From the NCBI RefSeq assembly GCF_022763245.1, contig NZ_JALEGV010000040.1, positions 124,001-188,000 on the forward strand: a stretch of DNA of 64,000 nucleotides, given 5' to 3'. The DNA is from Oricola sp. Its GTDB lineage: Bacteria; Pseudomonadota; Alphaproteobacteria; Rhizobiales; Rhizobiaceae. Positions 53,661 to 64,000 of the stretch are shown in pieces (the first letter of the stretch is position 1; the number at the start of each line of letters is the position of its first letter). Both the position numbers and the translations under genes were made by a program. Under the pieces are notes generated by a model that was given only the letters and a program-made list of their open reading frames with translations, was not told the origin of the DNA and did not search any database.

Positions 53661-54883
53661 AGACCCCGCTCATCCCGGTCGCCGAAGCGCGGGACCGGCT
53701 CCTCGCCGACGCAGTGCCGTTCGAAACGGAATCCGTTGCGATATCAGACGCCTATCGCCGAATTCTTGGAACCGATCTCAAGGCCCTGCGCACCCAACCG
53801 CCACAGGCTGTGTCGGCCATGGACGGCTATGCCGTGCGCAGCGCAGACATCCAGACGGCACCGACCGAATTCTCCCTGATCGGCGAAGTCGCCGCCGGTC
53901 ACCCCTTCGACGGAACGGTGGGCGCAGGCGAGACGGTGCGCATCTTCACCGGCGGGGTCGTTCCGCAGGGCGCCGACACGGTCATGCTGCAGGAAAACGT
54001 CACGGTTCTCGAAGACGGGCGCGTGCGGGCCAATCAGGCCGAGCCGGCAGGCCGGCATGTCCGCCCGGCGGGCCTCGACTTCAGGCAGGGCGAGACCGTC
54101 GTCGCCTCGGGCACCCTGCTCGACGCCGGAGCATTGTGTCTGGCGGCAGCGGCCAACCATCCGGACGTGCCGGTCATTCGCCGTCCGCGCGTTGGCATCC
54201 TGGCCACGGGCGACGAATTGCTGCTGCCCGGATCGGTGCCGGGGCCTGGTCAGATCATCGCCTCGAACTCCTTCGGCATCGCGGCCATGGCGAAAGACTC
54301 GGGCGCCGAGATCGTCGATCTCGGCATCGCGCGCGACACCGAAGCCGACCTCGTCGCCGCGCTCGACCGCGCCTCGGCCGAGAAATGCGACGTGCTCGTC
54401 ACGCTCGGCGGGGCCTCGGTCGGCGACCATGACCTCGTCCAGAAGGTGTTCGTCGCACACGGCATGACGCTCGATTTCTGGCGAATCGCCATGCGACCGG
54501 GCAAGCCCCTGATGTTCGGGCGGCTTGGCGAACTGCGCATTCTCGGCCTGCCCGGCAATCCGGTCTCCGCCCTGGTCTGCGGCCTCCTGTTCATGAAGCC
54601 GCTGCTGGAACGTCTTGGCGGACGCCCTTCGGGCGAAAACCGCCGCCAAGCCGTCCTCGAAACCGCGATGACGGCCAACGGACTTCGCGAAGACTATGTG
54701 CGCGCGGAGACCTGGCGCGACGCGGAAGGCGCGCTTCATGCCCGCCCGTTCACGCAGCAGGACTCCTCGATGATCAGCACCTTCGCGCAGTCGACGGCCC
54801 TCATCGTCCGCCCGCCCCACGCGCCTGCTTCCGAGCCCGGAGACACCGTCGACGTGCTCCTTCTGAAAAGCGCCGCCTTTTAA
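53657..54883 (+). CDS. moeA: molybdopterin molybdenumtransferase MoeA
   Basis: 408 residues with the MoeA layout: N-terminal linker and domain ([10 protein letters not shown]), [17 protein letters not shown], the MPT-binding domain ([20 protein letters not shown]) and a C-terminal beta-barrel. It inserts molybdenum into molybdopterin. It is coupled to moaC by a 4-base overlap. It ends 84 bases before lexA, which has its own SOS-controlled promoter. Confidence 0.96.
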   Translation: MKTPLIPVAEARDRLLADAVPFETESVAISDAYRRILGTDLKALRTQPPQAVSAMDGYAVRSADIQTAPTEFSLIGEVAAGHPFDGTVGAGETVRIFTGGVVPQGADTVMLQENVTVLEDGRVRANQAEPAGRHVRPAGLDFRQGETVVASGTLLDAGALCLAAAANHPDVPVIRRPRVGILATGDELLLPGSVPGPGQIIASNSFGIAAMAKDSGAEIVDLGIARDTEADLVAALDRASAEKCDVLVTLGGASVGDHDLVQKVFVAHGMTLDFWRIAMRPGKPLMFGRLGELRILGLPGNPVSALVCGLLFMKPLLERLGGRPSGENRRQAVLETAMTANGLREDYVRAETWRDAEGALHARPFTQQDSSMISTFAQSTALIVRPPHAPASEPGDTVDVLLLKSAAF

Positions 54884-54903
54884 ACATTTGTTAAACGCTT
54901 GCA

Positions 54904-54934
54904 GAACACACATGGAACAGATATGGACTGTTCC
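54904..54934 (+). promoter_or_regulatory. SOS box(es) upstream of lexA
   Basis: GAAC-N7-GAAC at 54904-54918 is the complement of the alphaproteobacterial LexA site GTTC-N7-GTTC. It overlaps a perfect 7-bp inverted repeat GGAACAG (54914-54920) / CTGTTCC (54928-54934). It lies about 35-65 bases before the lexA start and fits autoregulation by LexA. Confidence 0.88.
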
Positions 54935-54967
54935 GTGTTTGTTTGTATTTGATTCTGCGAGGGCGCG

Positions 54968-55684
54968 ATGCTGACACGCAAACAACTCGAGCTTCTGATG
55001 TTCATCAACGAGCGTCTCAAAGAGACCGGCGTTCCGCCGTCCTTCGACGAGATGAAGGAAGCACTCGATCTTGCCTCCAAGTCCGGCATCCACCGGCTGA
55101 TCACGGCGTTGGAGGAACGTGGCTTCATCCGCCGCCTTCCCAACCGCGCCCGCGCGCTGGAAGTCGTGCGCCTGCCCGACAGCCTGACCCCGTCGGGCCA
55201 ACGACGCGGTTTCTCGCCAAGCGTCATCGAGGGCAGCCTCGGCAAGCCGTCGCCCGCACCGCGCCCCGCGCCACGTGCGGCCAATGAGAGCGACAATGGC
55301 GGCTCCATTTCCGTCCCCGTCATGGGCAAGATCGCGGCCGGTGTGCCGATCTCCGCGATCGAGCACCAGACGCGGATGCTCGCGCTGCCACCGGACATGG
55401 TCGGAAGCGGCGAACATTACGCGCTGGAGGTCGAAGGCGATTCGATGATCGAGGCCGGGATCTTCGATGGCGATACCGCCGTCATCAAGAAGGGCGAAAC
55501 GGCCAATGCCGGCGACATCGTCGTGGCCCTGGTCGACGACGAGGAAGCGACGCTGAAGCGCTTCCGGCGCAAGGGCGCCTCGATCGCCTTGGAAGCCGCC
55601 AACCCGGCCTATGAGACCCGCATTTTCGGGCCGGACCGCGTGCGCGTCCAGGGCCGCCTTGTCGGCCTGATCCGCCGCTACTGA
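54968..55684 (+). CDS. lexA: SOS repressor LexA
   Basis: 238 residues, the alphaproteobacterial length. N-terminal winged helix ([16 protein letters not shown], then [18 protein letters not shown]), a linker, the self-cleavage site A124-G125 (IAAGVPI), the catalytic serine S159 (EGDSM) and the lysine K197 (ATLKRF). RecA-stimulated self-cleavage relieves repression of DNA-repair genes. A LexA-type box lies directly upstream. It is convergent with comEC (3 bases between stops). Confidence 0.98.
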   Translation: MLTRKQLELLMFINERLKETGVPPSFDEMKEALDLASKSGIHRLITALEERGFIRRLPNRARALEVVRLPDSLTPSGQRRGFSPSVIEGSLGKPSPAPRPAPRAANESDNGGSISVPVMGKIAAGVPISAIEHQTRMLALPPDMVGSGEHYALEVEGDSMIEAGIFDGDTAVIKKGETANAGDIVVALVDDEEATLKRFRRKGASIALEAANPAYETRIFGPDRVRVQGRLVGLIRRY

Positions 55685-55687
55685 CGC

Positions 55688-58021
55688 TTAGCGCCTGTCG
55701 GCCAGATTGCGGGCGGCGCGCGAGTATTGCCGGTGATTGAGCCAGGGCCGCGTCGGCCCCGGCAAGGCGTGACGGATTTCGATCGCGCTCGACCGCGAGA
55801 CACGGATTTCGGCTGCGCCTGACCGCGCGAGGTCCTGCGCCGTGACCACTGGCGTACCGTCCGGACAGCCATGCGGTGACGGGGCCTTGGCGAGGATCAC
55901 CAGATCATGTCCGGCGCAGAAGTCCGACAGATCGATCTCTCCGGCCTCGACGAACACATAGCCGATCCGAAGATCGCCTGCGGTCGCGCTGCAGACCGTT
56001 TTCGAGCACTCCATCAAGCCGGACTCCTTCGGCTTGACGATCGTCGCCGCGCGATAGGCTTCCTGCCATTGCCCGGTGATGAACTGGCTTGGACGGCTGC
56101 GATTGACATGCAAACGCGCCTGCCCGCCGCCTCGCTCGATCAGAGCGAACTGGCGGGCGTCCTCCGACAGGATCGCCACAGGCGCGGATGCGGCACCCCA
56201 GAGCGCGATGCCCGCGGCGAATGGCAGGAGCGCGATCCAGCGCAAGCGGCTTGAGAGAAGGCAGAAGACCATCAGACCCGTCGCAAAGGCGATCAGCGCC
56301 GCCGCCGGCATCTGACCGCTCGCGATCGCCGGCGACAGGGCTGCGACACGCTCGGCAATGTCGATGACGAGACCGACGCCCCATGCCATCGCCTTGAAGA
56401 CATAGAGGTGCAACCCGAAGGGCATGGCGATCATGGCCGCGACGGCGAGCGGCATGACGAGGATCGTGACGACCGGCATCGCCGCGAGATTGGCGAGCAA
56501 CCCATAGGGCGCGACGCGGCCGAAATGGTACGAGGCGAAGAGCCCGGTCGCCACGCCGGCGATCAGCGAAGTGACCACGATGCCGAGCGCATAGCGGCCC
56601 GCGGTCGCCAGGGCGGAAAGCACAAGCCCGCGCTGCGGTCGGTCCTTTGCCCGCCGGTCCCGCCCTTCGCGCCAGTCCTGCCAGCCGCCATAGACCGCGA
56701 TCAGCGCCATTGTCGCGGCAAACGACATCTGGAAGCCCGGCCCGATCGCCTCGTGCGGCGCGGTCGCCAGGATGACGAGCGCCGCCAGCGCGAGATTGCG
56801 CATGGTCACGGCGTTGCGGTCGAAGGTCAGCGCCAGCAGCATGATGGCGAGCATCACGAAGGAGCGCTGCGTGGCGACGCCCGCGCCGGCGAGAAAGAGG
56901 TAGAAGCCCGTTGCCGCAAGCGCGCCGGCGGCGGCGTATTTGCGCACCGGATGGCGCGCCGACCATTCCGGCGCAAGCGCGAAGCCGAAGCGCAGGGCGG
57001 CCATCACCGTGGCCGCGACCAGCGCCATGTGCAGGCCGGAGATCGACAGGATATGCGCCAGGCCTGAAACCCGCAGCGCCTCGGTAACATCCTCCGGAAT
57101 ACCGGCCTTGTTGCCGGTCACCAGCGCCGCCGCGACCGCGCCTCGGCGATCCGGCGCGGCGTCGAGGATCTGCCGGCCGATCGCCTGGCGCAGGCGCTCC
57201 ATCCCGGCGGCGATGCGCGCAACGATGCCCGGACCGGTGGCGAGTTCCGTCGTTGCCGGGTCCCCGAGGAAGAACCCGTTCGCGCCGATGCCGTCGAAAT
57301 AGGAGTGAAAGGCGAAATCATAGCCGTGCGGATGCGCCGGGCCCGACGGCGAGGTCAGTCGCACGAGGCCCGTGATCCCGCCGCCGACGACATATCCATC
57401 CGCGCTCCCCGGCGCGGTCACGCGCACGCGGTCGGGGGCGTATCGCAGTGTCGGGCGTTCCGTCCTGACGATGTCGACCGTGAACCGGGTGCGGCCATTG
57501 GCGCGCTCCTCTAATGCCACGATGCGCCCCGTCAGGCGGGTGGTGACATCCGATCCCAGCATCGGCGTCGCCGCCCACAGGGTGTTCGCTTTCGCAATCA
57601 CCATGCCGGCGATCACGACGCCGCCGGCGATCGCGGCCCAATGCAAGCCAACGCTTCGGTTGCGCAATCCGAATGCGAGCGCCGTAAACACGGCGAGGCC
57701 GGAAAACGTGTTCCACATCAGCGGCTCGGCGGGCAGCGCGAAATAGATGACGATGCCGCAAAGCAGACCGACCGGCAGGAACAGGAACGGCGTGCCGAGC
57801 CCTTCCTCGCGGGCGATCGCCGCCCGGATACCGCGCCCGATCGCCGCACGATCGATACCAAGTCGGATGCCCCTCCTTCGGCGTGGCGGCCTCGCAATCG
57901 GCGCTGTCTCGCCGGCCGGCTCGACGGGCGCCACGGGCGCATCGGGAGGCAGGTGTTCCGGCGGCCGGAAGAACAGCCTTTCGTCGATGGCGGTGCGAAG
58001 CTCGTCGTCGGGCGCGGTCAT
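55688..58021 (-). CDS. comEC: ComEC/Rec2-family membrane protein
   Basis: 777 residues. An N-terminal soluble/OB-like part after the first membrane segments (about 70-240) is followed by the competence domain with about seven membrane segments (about 265-560; [19 protein letters not shown] typical of ComEC_N). The C-terminal 200 residues do not carry the metallo-beta-lactamase motifs of full ComEC, as in many rhizobial homologs. In competent bacteria ComEC forms the channel for transforming DNA; whether this organism is competent is unknown. It is divergent from gltX. Confidence 0.9.
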   Translation of the reverse strand: MTAPDDELRTAIDERLFFRPPEHLPPDAPVAPVEPAGETAPIARPPRRRRGIRLGIDRAAIGRGIRAAIAREEGLGTPFLFLPVGLLCGIVIYFALPAEPLMWNTFSGLAVFTALAFGLRNRSVGLHWAAIAGGVVIAGMVIAKANTLWAATPMLGSDVTTRLTGRIVALEERANGRTRFTVDIVRTERPTLRYAPDRVRVTAPGSADGYVVGGGITGLVRLTSPSGPAHPHGYDFAFHSYFDGIGANGFFLGDPATTELATGPGIVARIAAGMERLRQAIGRQILDAAPDRRGAVAAALVTGNKAGIPEDVTEALRVSGLAHILSISGLHMALVAATVMAALRFGFALAPEWSARHPVRKYAAAGALAATGFYLFLAGAGVATQRSFVMLAIMLLALTFDRNAVTMRNLALAALVILATAPHEAIGPGFQMSFAATMALIAVYGGWQDWREGRDRRAKDRPQRGLVLSALATAGRYALGIVVTSLIAGVATGLFASYHFGRVAPYGLLANLAAMPVVTILVMPLAVAAMIAMPFGLHLYVFKAMAWGVGLVIDIAERVAALSPAIASGQMPAAALIAFATGLMVFCLLSSRLRWIALLPFAAGIALWGAASAPVAILSEDARQFALIERGGGQARLHVNRSRPSQFITGQWQEAYRAATIVKPKESGLMECSKTVCSATAGDLRIGYVFVEAGEIDLSDFCAGHDLVILAKAPSPHGCPDGTPVVTAQDLARSGAAEIRVSRSSAIEIRHALPGPTRPWLNHRQYSRAARNLADRR

Positions 58022-58145
58022 GACGGTTGGATCGCCCCCGCCCGGCGCTGCGAGTTTGCGCCGGCCCGCGCATGTGCTAAACGGGCAGCGAATTCCCCAC
58101 CCGGCCGCCGATGCGGCGCCCTATTCAATACATTCGGAGCACAGC

Positions 58146-59564
58146 ATGACTGGCGAGGTCGTCACCCGTTTCGCCCCCTCCCCGACCGGCTTCCTGCATA
58201 TCGGCGGTGCCCGCACCGCCCTGTTCAACTGGCTCTACGCCAAGCACACCGGCGGCAAGATGTTGCTCCGCATCGAGGATACCGACCGCGAGCGATCGTC
58301 GCAAGCTGCGGTTGAAGCGATCCTCGACGGGTTGCATTGGCTCGGCCTCGAATGGGACGGCGAGCCGCTGTCGCAGTTCTCGCGCGTCGACCGCCACCGC
58401 GAGGTCGCCGAGGAGCTCCTGTCGGCCGGCAAGGCCTACTATTGCTACGCCTCACCGGAAGAACTGACCGAGATGCGCGAGAAGGCCCGCGCGGAAGGCC
58501 GTCCGCCGCGCTATGACGGCCGCTGGCGCGACCGCGACCCGTCCGAAGCGCCGGAAGGCGTGAAGCCGGTCATCCGCATCAAGGCACCGCGTGACGGCGA
58601 AACCGTCGTCCGCGACATGGTGCAGGGCGAGGTGCGCTTCCCCAACAAGGATCTCGACGATTTCATCATCGTGCGCTCCGACGGAACGCCGACCTACATG
58701 CACGCCGTGGTCGTGGACGATCACGACATGGGCGTCACCCACATCATTCGCGGAGACGATCACCTCACCAATGCGGCGCGCCAGACGATCATCTTCGAGG
58801 CGATGGGCTGGGCCGTGCCCAACATGTCGCACATCCCGCTGATCCACGGCCCGGATGGCGCCAAGCTCTCCAAGCGGCACGGTGCGCTCGGCGTCGAGGC
58901 CTATCGCGCGATGGGCTACCTGCCCGAGGCGCTGCGCAACTATCTCGCCCGTCTCGGCTGGAGCCATGGCGACGACGAGATCATGTCGACCGAGGACATG
59001 ATCTCCTGGTTCGACGTGACCGACGTCAACAAGGGCGCGGCACGGTTCGATTTCGCCAAGCTGGAGGCGATCAACGGCCATTATGTCCGCTCGGCGGACG
59101 ACGCCTATCTGGTCGACCGCATCGAGGCGCTGCTGCCGGAGCTGGAAGGCACCGAGGCGGTACGCGCCGCCTTCGAGGAACGGCGTCCGCAGCTTCTGGC
59201 GGCCATGCCCGGGCTGAAGGAGCGCGCCAAGACGCTCACCGATCTTATCGACAGCGCCGGCTACCTGTTCGCGCAGCGCCCGCTCGATTTCGACGAGAAG
59301 GCCGCCGGCATTCTGACCGACGACGCCCGCGCCGTTCTCGGCCGGATCAGGCCGTCGCTCGAAGCCGCCGCAGAGTGGAATGTGGAAGCGCTGGACGCCG
59401 CGGTTCGTGCCTTTGCGGAAAGCGAAGGGCTGAAACTCGGCAAGGTCGCGCAGCCCCTGCGCGCGGCGCTTACCGGCCGCAGCACGTCGCCCGGCGTGTT
59501 CGATGTGCTGGCTGTTTTGGGACGGGAGGAATCGCTTGCGCGCATCGGCGATTGCGAAGCGTGA
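58146..59564 (+). CDS. gltX: glutamyl-tRNA synthetase
   Basis: 472 residues, class I synthetase: the HIGH-type motif in [19 protein letters not shown], shown here in part, and the KMSKS-type motif [10 protein letters not shown]. The C-terminal part (about 320-472) is the anticodon-binding helical domain. It charges tRNA-Glu and, in many alphaproteobacteria, also mischarges tRNA-Gln before amidation. The ATG at 58146 gives the family start [15 protein letters not shown]; an earlier open frame from 57747 is the shadow of the opposite-strand comEC. Confidence 0.97.
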   Translation: MTGEVVTRFAPSPTGFLHIGGARTALFNWLYAKHTGGKMLLRIEDTDRERSSQAAVEAILDGLHWLGLEWDGEPLSQFSRVDRHREVAEELLSAGKAYYCYASPEELTEMREKARAEGRPPRYDGRWRDRDPSEAPEGVKPVIRIKAPRDGETVVRDMVQGEVRFPNKDLDDFIIVRSDGTPTYMHAVVVDDHDMGVTHIIRGDDHLTNAARQTIIFEAMGWAVPNMSHIPLIHGPDGAKLSKRHGALGVEAYRAMGYLPEALRNYLARLGWSHGDDEIMSTEDMISWFDVTDVNKGAARFDFAKLEAINGHYVRSADDAYLVDRIEALLPELEGTEAVRAAFEERRPQLLAAMPGLKERAKTLTDLIDSAGYLFAQRPLDFDEKAAGILTDDARAVLGRIRPSLEAAAEWNVEALDAAVRAFAESEGLKLGKVAQPLRAALTGRSTSPGVFDVLAVLGREESLARIGDCEA

Positions 59565-59744
59565 TGGCTTCCGCGAAGCGGTTCGGCGCATTATAGTGCA
59601 TCGCAACAATAAGCCCATCGGCTGGCTTGGCAGGGCCCGGCGATTGGGTTAGCAACCAGCCCAGACCGTTCGGGCGGAGCATATTGCACTGCGATAATTG
59701 ATAAGATTTCCAACACAATACGGGACCGAAAAAAGGGAGACATC

Positions 59745-61037
59745 ATGTCTGATAAAAGCGCGAAACTGTCATTGAACGGTGGGGAGCATGAATTCTCCGT
59801 ACGCGAAGGAACGATCGGGCCGAGCGTCGTGGACATCTCGTCCCTCTACAAGGAAACCGGCGCATTCACCTACGATCCCGGCTTCACCTCCACCGCCTCC
59901 TGCGATTCCAAGATCACCTTCATCGACGGCGACGAAGGCACCCTGCTGCACCGCGGATATCCGATCGAACAGCTCGCCGAGCATGGCGATTTCCTCGAGG
60001 TCTGCTACCTGCTGCTCTACGGCGAACTGCCGACCAAGACCCAGAAGTCGGATTTCGACTATCGCGTCACGCGCCACACCATGGTGCACGAGCAGATGAA
60101 CCGCTTCTTCACCGGCTTCCGTCGTGACGCCCACCCGATGGCGGTGATGTGCGGCACGGTCGGCGCCCTTTCGGCGTTCTACCACGACTCGACCGACATC
60201 TCCGATCCGCATCAGCGCATGGTCGCCTCGATGCGCATGATCGCCAAGATGCCGACCATCGCGGCGATGGCCTACAAATACCACATCGGCCAGCCGTTCA
60301 TCTATCCGCAGAACGATCTCGACTACGCGTCGAACTTCCTGCGCATGTGCTTCGCCGTGCCGTGCGAGGACTACAAGGTCAATCCGGTTCTGGCCCGCGC
60401 CATGGACCGCATCTTCATCCTGCACGCCGACCACGAGCAGAACGCGTCGACCTCTACGGTTCGCCTGGCCGGTTCGTCGGGCGCCAATCCCTTCGCCTGC
60501 ATCGCGGCGGGCATCGCCTGCCTGTGGGGCCCGGCGCATGGCGGCGCCAACGAGGCGGCGCTCAACATGCTTGCCGAAATCGGCTCGGTCGACCGCATTC
60601 CGGAGTTCATCGCCCGCGCCAAGGACAAGAACGATCCGTTCCGCCTGATGGGCTTCGGCCACCGCGTCTACAAGAACTACGACCCGCGCGCCAAGATCAT
60701 GCAGAAGACCACGCACGAGGTGCTGGGCGAACTGGGCATCAAGGACGACCCGCTGCTCGAGGTCGCGATGGAACTGGAGAAGATCGCGCTGCACGACGAA
60801 TATTTCGTCGAGAAGAAGCTCTATCCGAACATCGACTTCTATTCCGGCATCACGCTGCGCGCGCTCGGCTTCCCGACCACCATGTTCACGGTGCTGTTCG
60901 CGGTCGCCCGCACGGTCGGCTGGATCGCCCAGTGGAAGGAAATGATCGAGGATCCGAGCCAGCGCATCGGCCGTCCCCGCCAGCTCTACACCGGCGAGGC
61001 GAAGCGCGATTACGTGGCGATCAACACGCGCGGATAA
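59745..61037 (+). CDS. gltA: citrate synthase
   Basis: 430 residues, hexameric type II citrate synthase length. Catalytic regions are [42 protein letters not shown] and [13 protein letters not shown]. It condenses acetyl-CoA with oxaloacetate at the start of the citric acid cycle. The ATG at 59745 has AAAGGGAG upstream. The 180-base spacer after gltX is AT-richer and should hold its promoter. A strong hairpin follows the gene. Confidence 0.98.
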   Translation: MSDKSAKLSLNGGEHEFSVREGTIGPSVVDISSLYKETGAFTYDPGFTSTASCDSKITFIDGDEGTLLHRGYPIEQLAEHGDFLEVCYLLLYGELPTKTQKSDFDYRVTRHTMVHEQMNRFFTGFRRDAHPMAVMCGTVGALSAFYHDSTDISDPHQRMVASMRMIAKMPTIAAMAYKYHIGQPFIYPQNDLDYASNFLRMCFAVPCEDYKVNPVLARAMDRIFILHADHEQNASTSTVRLAGSSGANPFACIAAGIACLWGPAHGGANEAALNMLAEIGSVDRIPEFIARAKDKNDPFRLMGFGHRVYKNYDPRAKIMQKTTHEVLGELGIKDDPLLEVAMELEKIALHDEYFVEKKLYPNIDFYSGITLRALGFPTTMFTVLFAVARTVGWIAQWKEMIEDPSQRIGRPRQLYTGEAKRDYVAINTRG

Positions 61038-61060
61038 CCGCTCCACGCACACCAGATGCA

Positions 61061-61095
61061 AAGACGCCGGCGACCGTCCCGATCGCCGGCGTCTT
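61061..61095. terminator. terminator between convergent gltA and lpxB
   Basis: Perfect 13-bp inverted repeat AAGACGCCGGCGA (61061-61073) / TCGCCGGCGTCTT (61083-61095) with a 9-base loop, followed rightward by TCGTTTC. It lies 23 bases after the gltA stop. Because lpxB converges from the right and the stem is symmetric, it can serve both directions. Confidence 0.9.
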
Positions 61096-61122
61096 TCGTT
61101 TCAGCCCTGGCGCAGTGCCGCG

Positions 61123-62301
61123 CTATCGCGACGAGGCGGCGATCGCGTCCAGGATGATGCGGGCCGCCCGCGTGCCGGTCCGTTCCTCGGTCGCCAGCAG
61201 GGCACGCATGTCCGAGAAGCCGTCGATCTGCTGTTGCGCGGCCAGGCTGCCCGGCTCGACGAACTGCTCGACATGCCGCGCCAGCAGGCCGGGCCGGATC
61301 GTCCTGTCGAAATATTCCGGCACCACCGGCCTATCGCAGATCAGGTTGGGTAGCGCCGCCGTCCAGATCGTGATCAGCGGCACGACGGCCCGCATGATGA
61401 GGTCGACGCGATAGCAGCTGATCACGGGCACGCCGCACAGCCCGAGTTCCAGGAGCACGGTGCCCGATGCCGCCAGAGCGGCGTCCGCCCGACGAAACGC
61501 ATCCAGCTTCTCGTCACGCGTGACGGTGACGCTCGGCTGGACCGGCCACGCGGCCGTCTCCCGCCTGACGGTCTCGGCCAGCCGCGGCAAGGTCGGAATG
61601 TGGACGCGAAACGCGTGCCCGCGCTCGTGCAGCACCTCGACCGCCTTGCCGAAATCCGGCAGCAGGGCGTTGACCTCACCCGTTCTCGACCCCGGCAGGA
61701 CCAGCAGGTCGAACGGCTCGCCGGCTTCACGCTCGGGCCGCTCGGCGCGTTCTGCCCACACCTCGGCAAGGTCCGGGTCGGAGGCGAGCGGATGGCCGAC
61801 ATAGTGCGTGGGCGGCCCCTCGAGGCGCTTCATCACCGCCGGTTCGAAAGGAAGGATCGCGAGGATGTGGTCGATATGCGCCGCCATCTTGCGCGCGCGT
61901 TCCGGCCGCCAGGCCCAGACGGACGGCGCGACATATTTGACGATCGGCGTATCCGGTAGCGCCTGTTTGACGCGCTTGGCGACGCGATGGGAAAAATCCG
62001 GACTGTCGATCATGATGATGGCGTCCGGCCTGGCCGCGATCAGCGCATCGGCGGTCTGCCGGATCCGCATCATCAGCTGCGGCAATCGCGCCAGCACCGC
62101 GCTGACGCCGGTGATGGCGATCTCGGACGAATCGAAGACGCTGTTCAGGCCCTTCTCGCGCAGACGGTCGCCACCGACGCCAACGAGCTTTGCCGGCCTG
62201 CCCGTGACGGCTTCGATCGCTTCGAGGAGGTCGATGGCCAGGTTCTCGCCCGATTCCTCGCCGGCGACGATTCCCAGCACGAGTTCGCGGTCTGAAGTCA
62301 T
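61123..62301 (-). CDS. lpxB: lipid-A-disaccharide synthase
   Basis: 392 residues, glycosyltransferase family 19: VAGEESGENLAIDLLEAI near the start, IDSPDFSHRVAKRVK and YVAPSVWAWRPERARKMA (the usual WAW motif), LLVLPGSRTGEVN and YRVDLIMRAV. It joins UDP-diacylglucosamine and lipid X to make the lipid A disaccharide. Its start overlaps lpxI by 4 bases, so the two are coupled. It is the last gene of the lpxA-lpxI-lpxB group. Confidence 0.97.
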   Translation of the reverse strand: MTSDRELVLGIVAGEESGENLAIDLLEAIEAVTGRPAKLVGVGGDRLREKGLNSVFDSSEIAITGVSAVLARLPQLMMRIRQTADALIAARPDAIIMIDSPDFSHRVAKRVKQALPDTPIVKYVAPSVWAWRPERARKMAAHIDHILAILPFEPAVMKRLEGPPTHYVGHPLASDPDLAEVWAERAERPEREAGEPFDLLVLPGSRTGEVNALLPDFGKAVEVLHERGHAFRVHIPTLPRLAETVRRETAAWPVQPSVTVTRDEKLDAFRRADAALAASGTVLLELGLCGVPVISCYRVDLIMRAVVPLITIWTAALPNLICDRPVVPEYFDRTIRPGLLARHVEQFVEPGSLAAQQQIDGFSDMRALLATEERTGTRAARIILDAIAASSR

Positions 62302-63182
62302 CCGCCCACCCTCTCCAGGTCTTCCGCTTCAGGGACGACGCCGACGAGAAACACGCCGAGATCCTTCGCCTTCGCGCAGGTTTCGTCGAATTCCGCGACG
62401 AGCGCCCGCCCGGCATGCACCGCGATGCCGCTCAGCTTGGCGCGTGCGGCGTTTTCGACGGTTGCCGGGCCGATGGTCGGGAGATCGGCGCGCAGCTCCT
62501 GGCCGGGCTTGGCAAGCTTCACGAGCACGCCTCCGCGCTGCGTCGGCAGCCGCCCCTCGTCGCGAAGCTCGGCGACGCGTCGCAGCATGGCGTCGGTTCC
62601 CTCCGCCGCCTCCAGGGCCACGATCCGCTGACCGATCGCGACACAGGCCTGTCCCGCGTCCAGCCGTCCCAGCGCCAGTGCCCCGGCAACCGCCGTCGTC
62701 AGCGCGTCGCGATCGGAGCGGGCGGGCTGCGGGCCGGCGATCTGGCCTTCCGGCGCCAGCAATTCGGGCACGAGCTCATGCACGCCCCGCACGCGGAAGC
62801 CTTCCTCCTCGATCATGTCGACGACGCCGCGCAGCAGCACGTCGTCACCTGACCGCAGCTTCGAAACGACGCGCAGAAGCAGGTGGACCGTCGCGAGGTC
62901 CGGCCGCAGGCTCGACAGGCGCGGCCGTCCGCGCACGCCGCCGACAAGGACGACGTCGGCGGGCTTGATCCGGTTGAGAGCCGACATCAGCCGGCCGATC
63001 TGGGCGGTGGTGATCGTGACGTGCTCGAAACGCTGCAGCGCGGGATCGGCTTCGCCTTCGATCGCGATCACGAAGGGCTCAGTGCCCTGCTCTCGCAATG
63101 TCTCGGCGACGAATACGGGGATGCTTCCGCTGCCGGCGATGATCGCGACGCGCCCCTTGCTCTGCGCAGCGAGGCCAGCCAT
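62298..63182 (-). CDS. lpxI: UDP-2,3-diacylglucosamine diphosphatase LpxI
   Basis: 294 residues. N-terminal VAIIAGSGSIPVFVAETL and the C-terminal catalytic domain with IVALEAAEGTDAML, LVKLAKPGQELRADLPTIG (shown in part) and GVFLVG are typical of LpxI, the alphaproteobacterial replacement of LpxH. It hydrolyses UDP-diacylglucosamine to lipid X. It lies between lpxA (3 bases) and lpxB (4-base overlap), three consecutive or near-consecutive lipid A steps. The acetylated sugar-modifying steps by LpxC and LpxD are outside the window. Confidence 0.95.
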   Translation of the reverse strand: MAGLAAQSKGRVAIIAGSGSIPVFVAETLREQGTEPFVIAIEGEADPALQRFEHVTITTAQIGRLMSALNRIKPADVVLVGGVRGRPRLSSLRPDLATVHLLLRVVSKLRSGDDVLLRGVVDMIEEEGFRVRGVHELVPELLAPEGQIAGPQPARSDRDALTTAVAGALALGRLDAGQACVAIGQRIVALEAAEGTDAMLRRVAELRDEGRLPTQRGGVLVKLAKPGQELRADLPTIGPATVENAARAKLSGIAVHAGRALVAEFDETCAKAKDLGVFLVGVVPEAEDLERVGG

Positions 63183-63185
63183 CGT

Positions 63186-64000
63186 TCACTCGTCGCCGGC
63201 TTCGTGCGCGCTGCGGCGTGTGCTCAGCGGCGTCACCAGATGCCGCTTGCTGTCACGCAGGATGAAGGTCGCGATGTCGCGGACGGCCGCAGAATTCGGG
63301 TAGGCCTCGATCAATTCCTCGGCCCGCTCGCGCACCGATCCGCCACCGTCGAACAGCCTCTTGTAGGCATGGCGGATGGCGGTCATCTCGCTGCGGTCCA
63401 TGCCCGAGCGCTTCATGCCGACTAGGTTGAGGCCGGCAAGATAGCTGCGATTGCCCATGACCATGCCATAGGGGATCACGTCTCGGACGACAGCCGCCAC
63501 CCCGCCGATGAAGGCGTGATGGCCGACTTCGCAGAACTGGTGCACGGCCGCGCCGCCGCCGATGATCACCCGGTCGCCGATGACGGCATGGCCGCCGATC
63601 ATCACGTTGTTGGCGAAGGTGACATGGTCGCCCAGCACGCTGTCATGGGCGACATGCGAATAGGCCAGGAACATGCAATGGTCGCCGACCGTCGTCTCGC
63701 CACGCGCATTGCCGGTGCCGATATGCATCGTCACGCCTTCGCGGATCGTGTTGTTGCGCCCGATCACCAGCCGCGTCCGTTCGCCCTTGTAGGCGGTGTT
63801 CTGCGGCTCGCCGCCGAGGATCGCATGCGGGAAGACGCGCGTCCCCTCGCCGATCGTCGTGTCGCCGGCGATGACGACATGGCTCATCAGTTCGACATCA
63901 TCGCCGACCTTCGCCATGCCCCCCACATGACAAAACGGACCTATTCTCACATTGCGACCTAGTTCCGCACCAGGCTCCACAAGCGCGGTCGGATGAATAA
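63186..64000 (-). CDS. lpxA: UDP-N-acetylglucosamine acyltransferase LpxA (5' end beyond window)
   Basis: 271 residues are visible; the start lies past base 64000. The frame continues to the very end of the window as IHPTALVEPGAELGRNVRIGP, shown here in part, which is the normal LpxA N-terminus, so the GTG at 63980 is an internal valine and not the start. The left-handed beta-helix hexapeptide repeats run through about the first 190 residues, followed by the C-terminal helical domain. Catalytic and substrate motifs include TMHIGTGNARGETTVGDHC (in part) and AYSHVAHDS. It transfers the first acyl chain in lipid A synthesis. Confidence 0.95.
   Translation of the reverse strand, partial: IHPTALVEPGAELGRNVRIGPFCHVGGMAKVGDDVELMSHVVIAGDTTIGEGTRVFPHAILGGEPQNTAYKGERTRLVIGRNNTIREGVTMHIGTGNARGETTVGDHCMFLAYSHVAHDSVLGDHVTFANNVMIGGHAVIGDRVIIGGGAAVHQFCEVGHHAFIGGVAAVVRDVIPYGMVMGNRSYLAGLNLVGMKRSGMDRSEMTAIRHAYKRLFDGGGSVRERAEELIEAYPNSAAVRDIATFILRDSKRHLVTPLSTRRSAHEAGDE

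Noticed and set aside
63978-63980. GTG as start codon of lpxA
   Set aside because: The same frame continues to the window edge with the conserved IHPTA residues of LpxA, so the gene is truncated by the window, not short.

Overview
The window is GC-rich chromosomal DNA from an alphaproteobacterium, most likely of the order Hyphomicrobiales (Rhizobiales). The evidence is the gene order ppiD-trpD-trpC-moaC-moeA-lexA-comEC-gltX-gltA-lpxB-lpxI-lpxA, an alphaproteobacterial SOS box (GTTC-N7-GTTC, seen on the complementary strand) in front of lexA, and a rhizobial-type hmu haem locus. Genus and species cannot be read from the sequence. I found no rRNA, tRNA, CRISPR array, transposase or integrase, and no gene-free stretch longer than 300 bases.

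Layout. (1) 1-5.5 kb: the end of a sugar-type ABC importer, a two-domain glycerophosphodiester phosphodiesterase, a LacI regulator and an inositol-monophosphatase-like enzyme; together they suggest uptake and breakdown of a glycerophosphodiester. (2) 5.6-16.3 kb: a catabolic block with a glutamine-synthetase-like ligase, an aldehyde dehydrogenase, an iron alcohol dehydrogenase, a DctPQM-type TRAP importer, an SDR, an N-formylglutamate-amidohydrolase-like enzyme, and LuxR and RpiR regulators. It fits a gamma-glutamylated amine or amino-alcohol route. (3) 16.3-26.4 kb: haem acquisition. An exbB-exbD-exbD-tonB operon ends in an IsdG-type haem-degrading monooxygenase, next to the TonB-dependent haem receptor and hmuPSTUV. 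Both leftward operons start from look-alike promoter/operator elements with nested palindromes.

(4) 28.1-39.6 kb is the most distinctive region: a complete sHdr-LbpA sulfur-oxidation locus. It has a TauE-type exporter, an ArsR-type regulator (sHdrR-like, with the expected cysteines), tusA, a DsrE2-like protein, the lipoate-binding protein LbpA, the sHdr complex in the order C1-B1-A-hyp-C2-B2, a second small DsrE, a glutamine-amidotransferase-like protein that has lost its nucleophile, and a dedicated lipoate ligase. Sulfane sulfur would pass along TusA/DsrE to sHdr and LbpA and leave as sulfite. The known core pathway is accompanied by four poorly understood proteins and by two similar upstream elements at identical distances from their start codons.

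(5) 39.8-46.3 kb: an endonuclease/phosphatase-family protein, then a TAXI-type TRAP transporter operon with a sulfatase, divergent from an IclR regulator whose likely operator is a perfect 23-bp palindrome. (6) 46.3-64 kb: conserved housekeeping genes: pyrG, secG, tpiA, ppiD, trpD, trpC, moaC, moeA, lexA, comEC, gltX, gltA, lpxB, lpxI and the start-truncated lpxA. The change from accessory to housekeeping genes falls at the abutting stop codons of iclR and pyrG.
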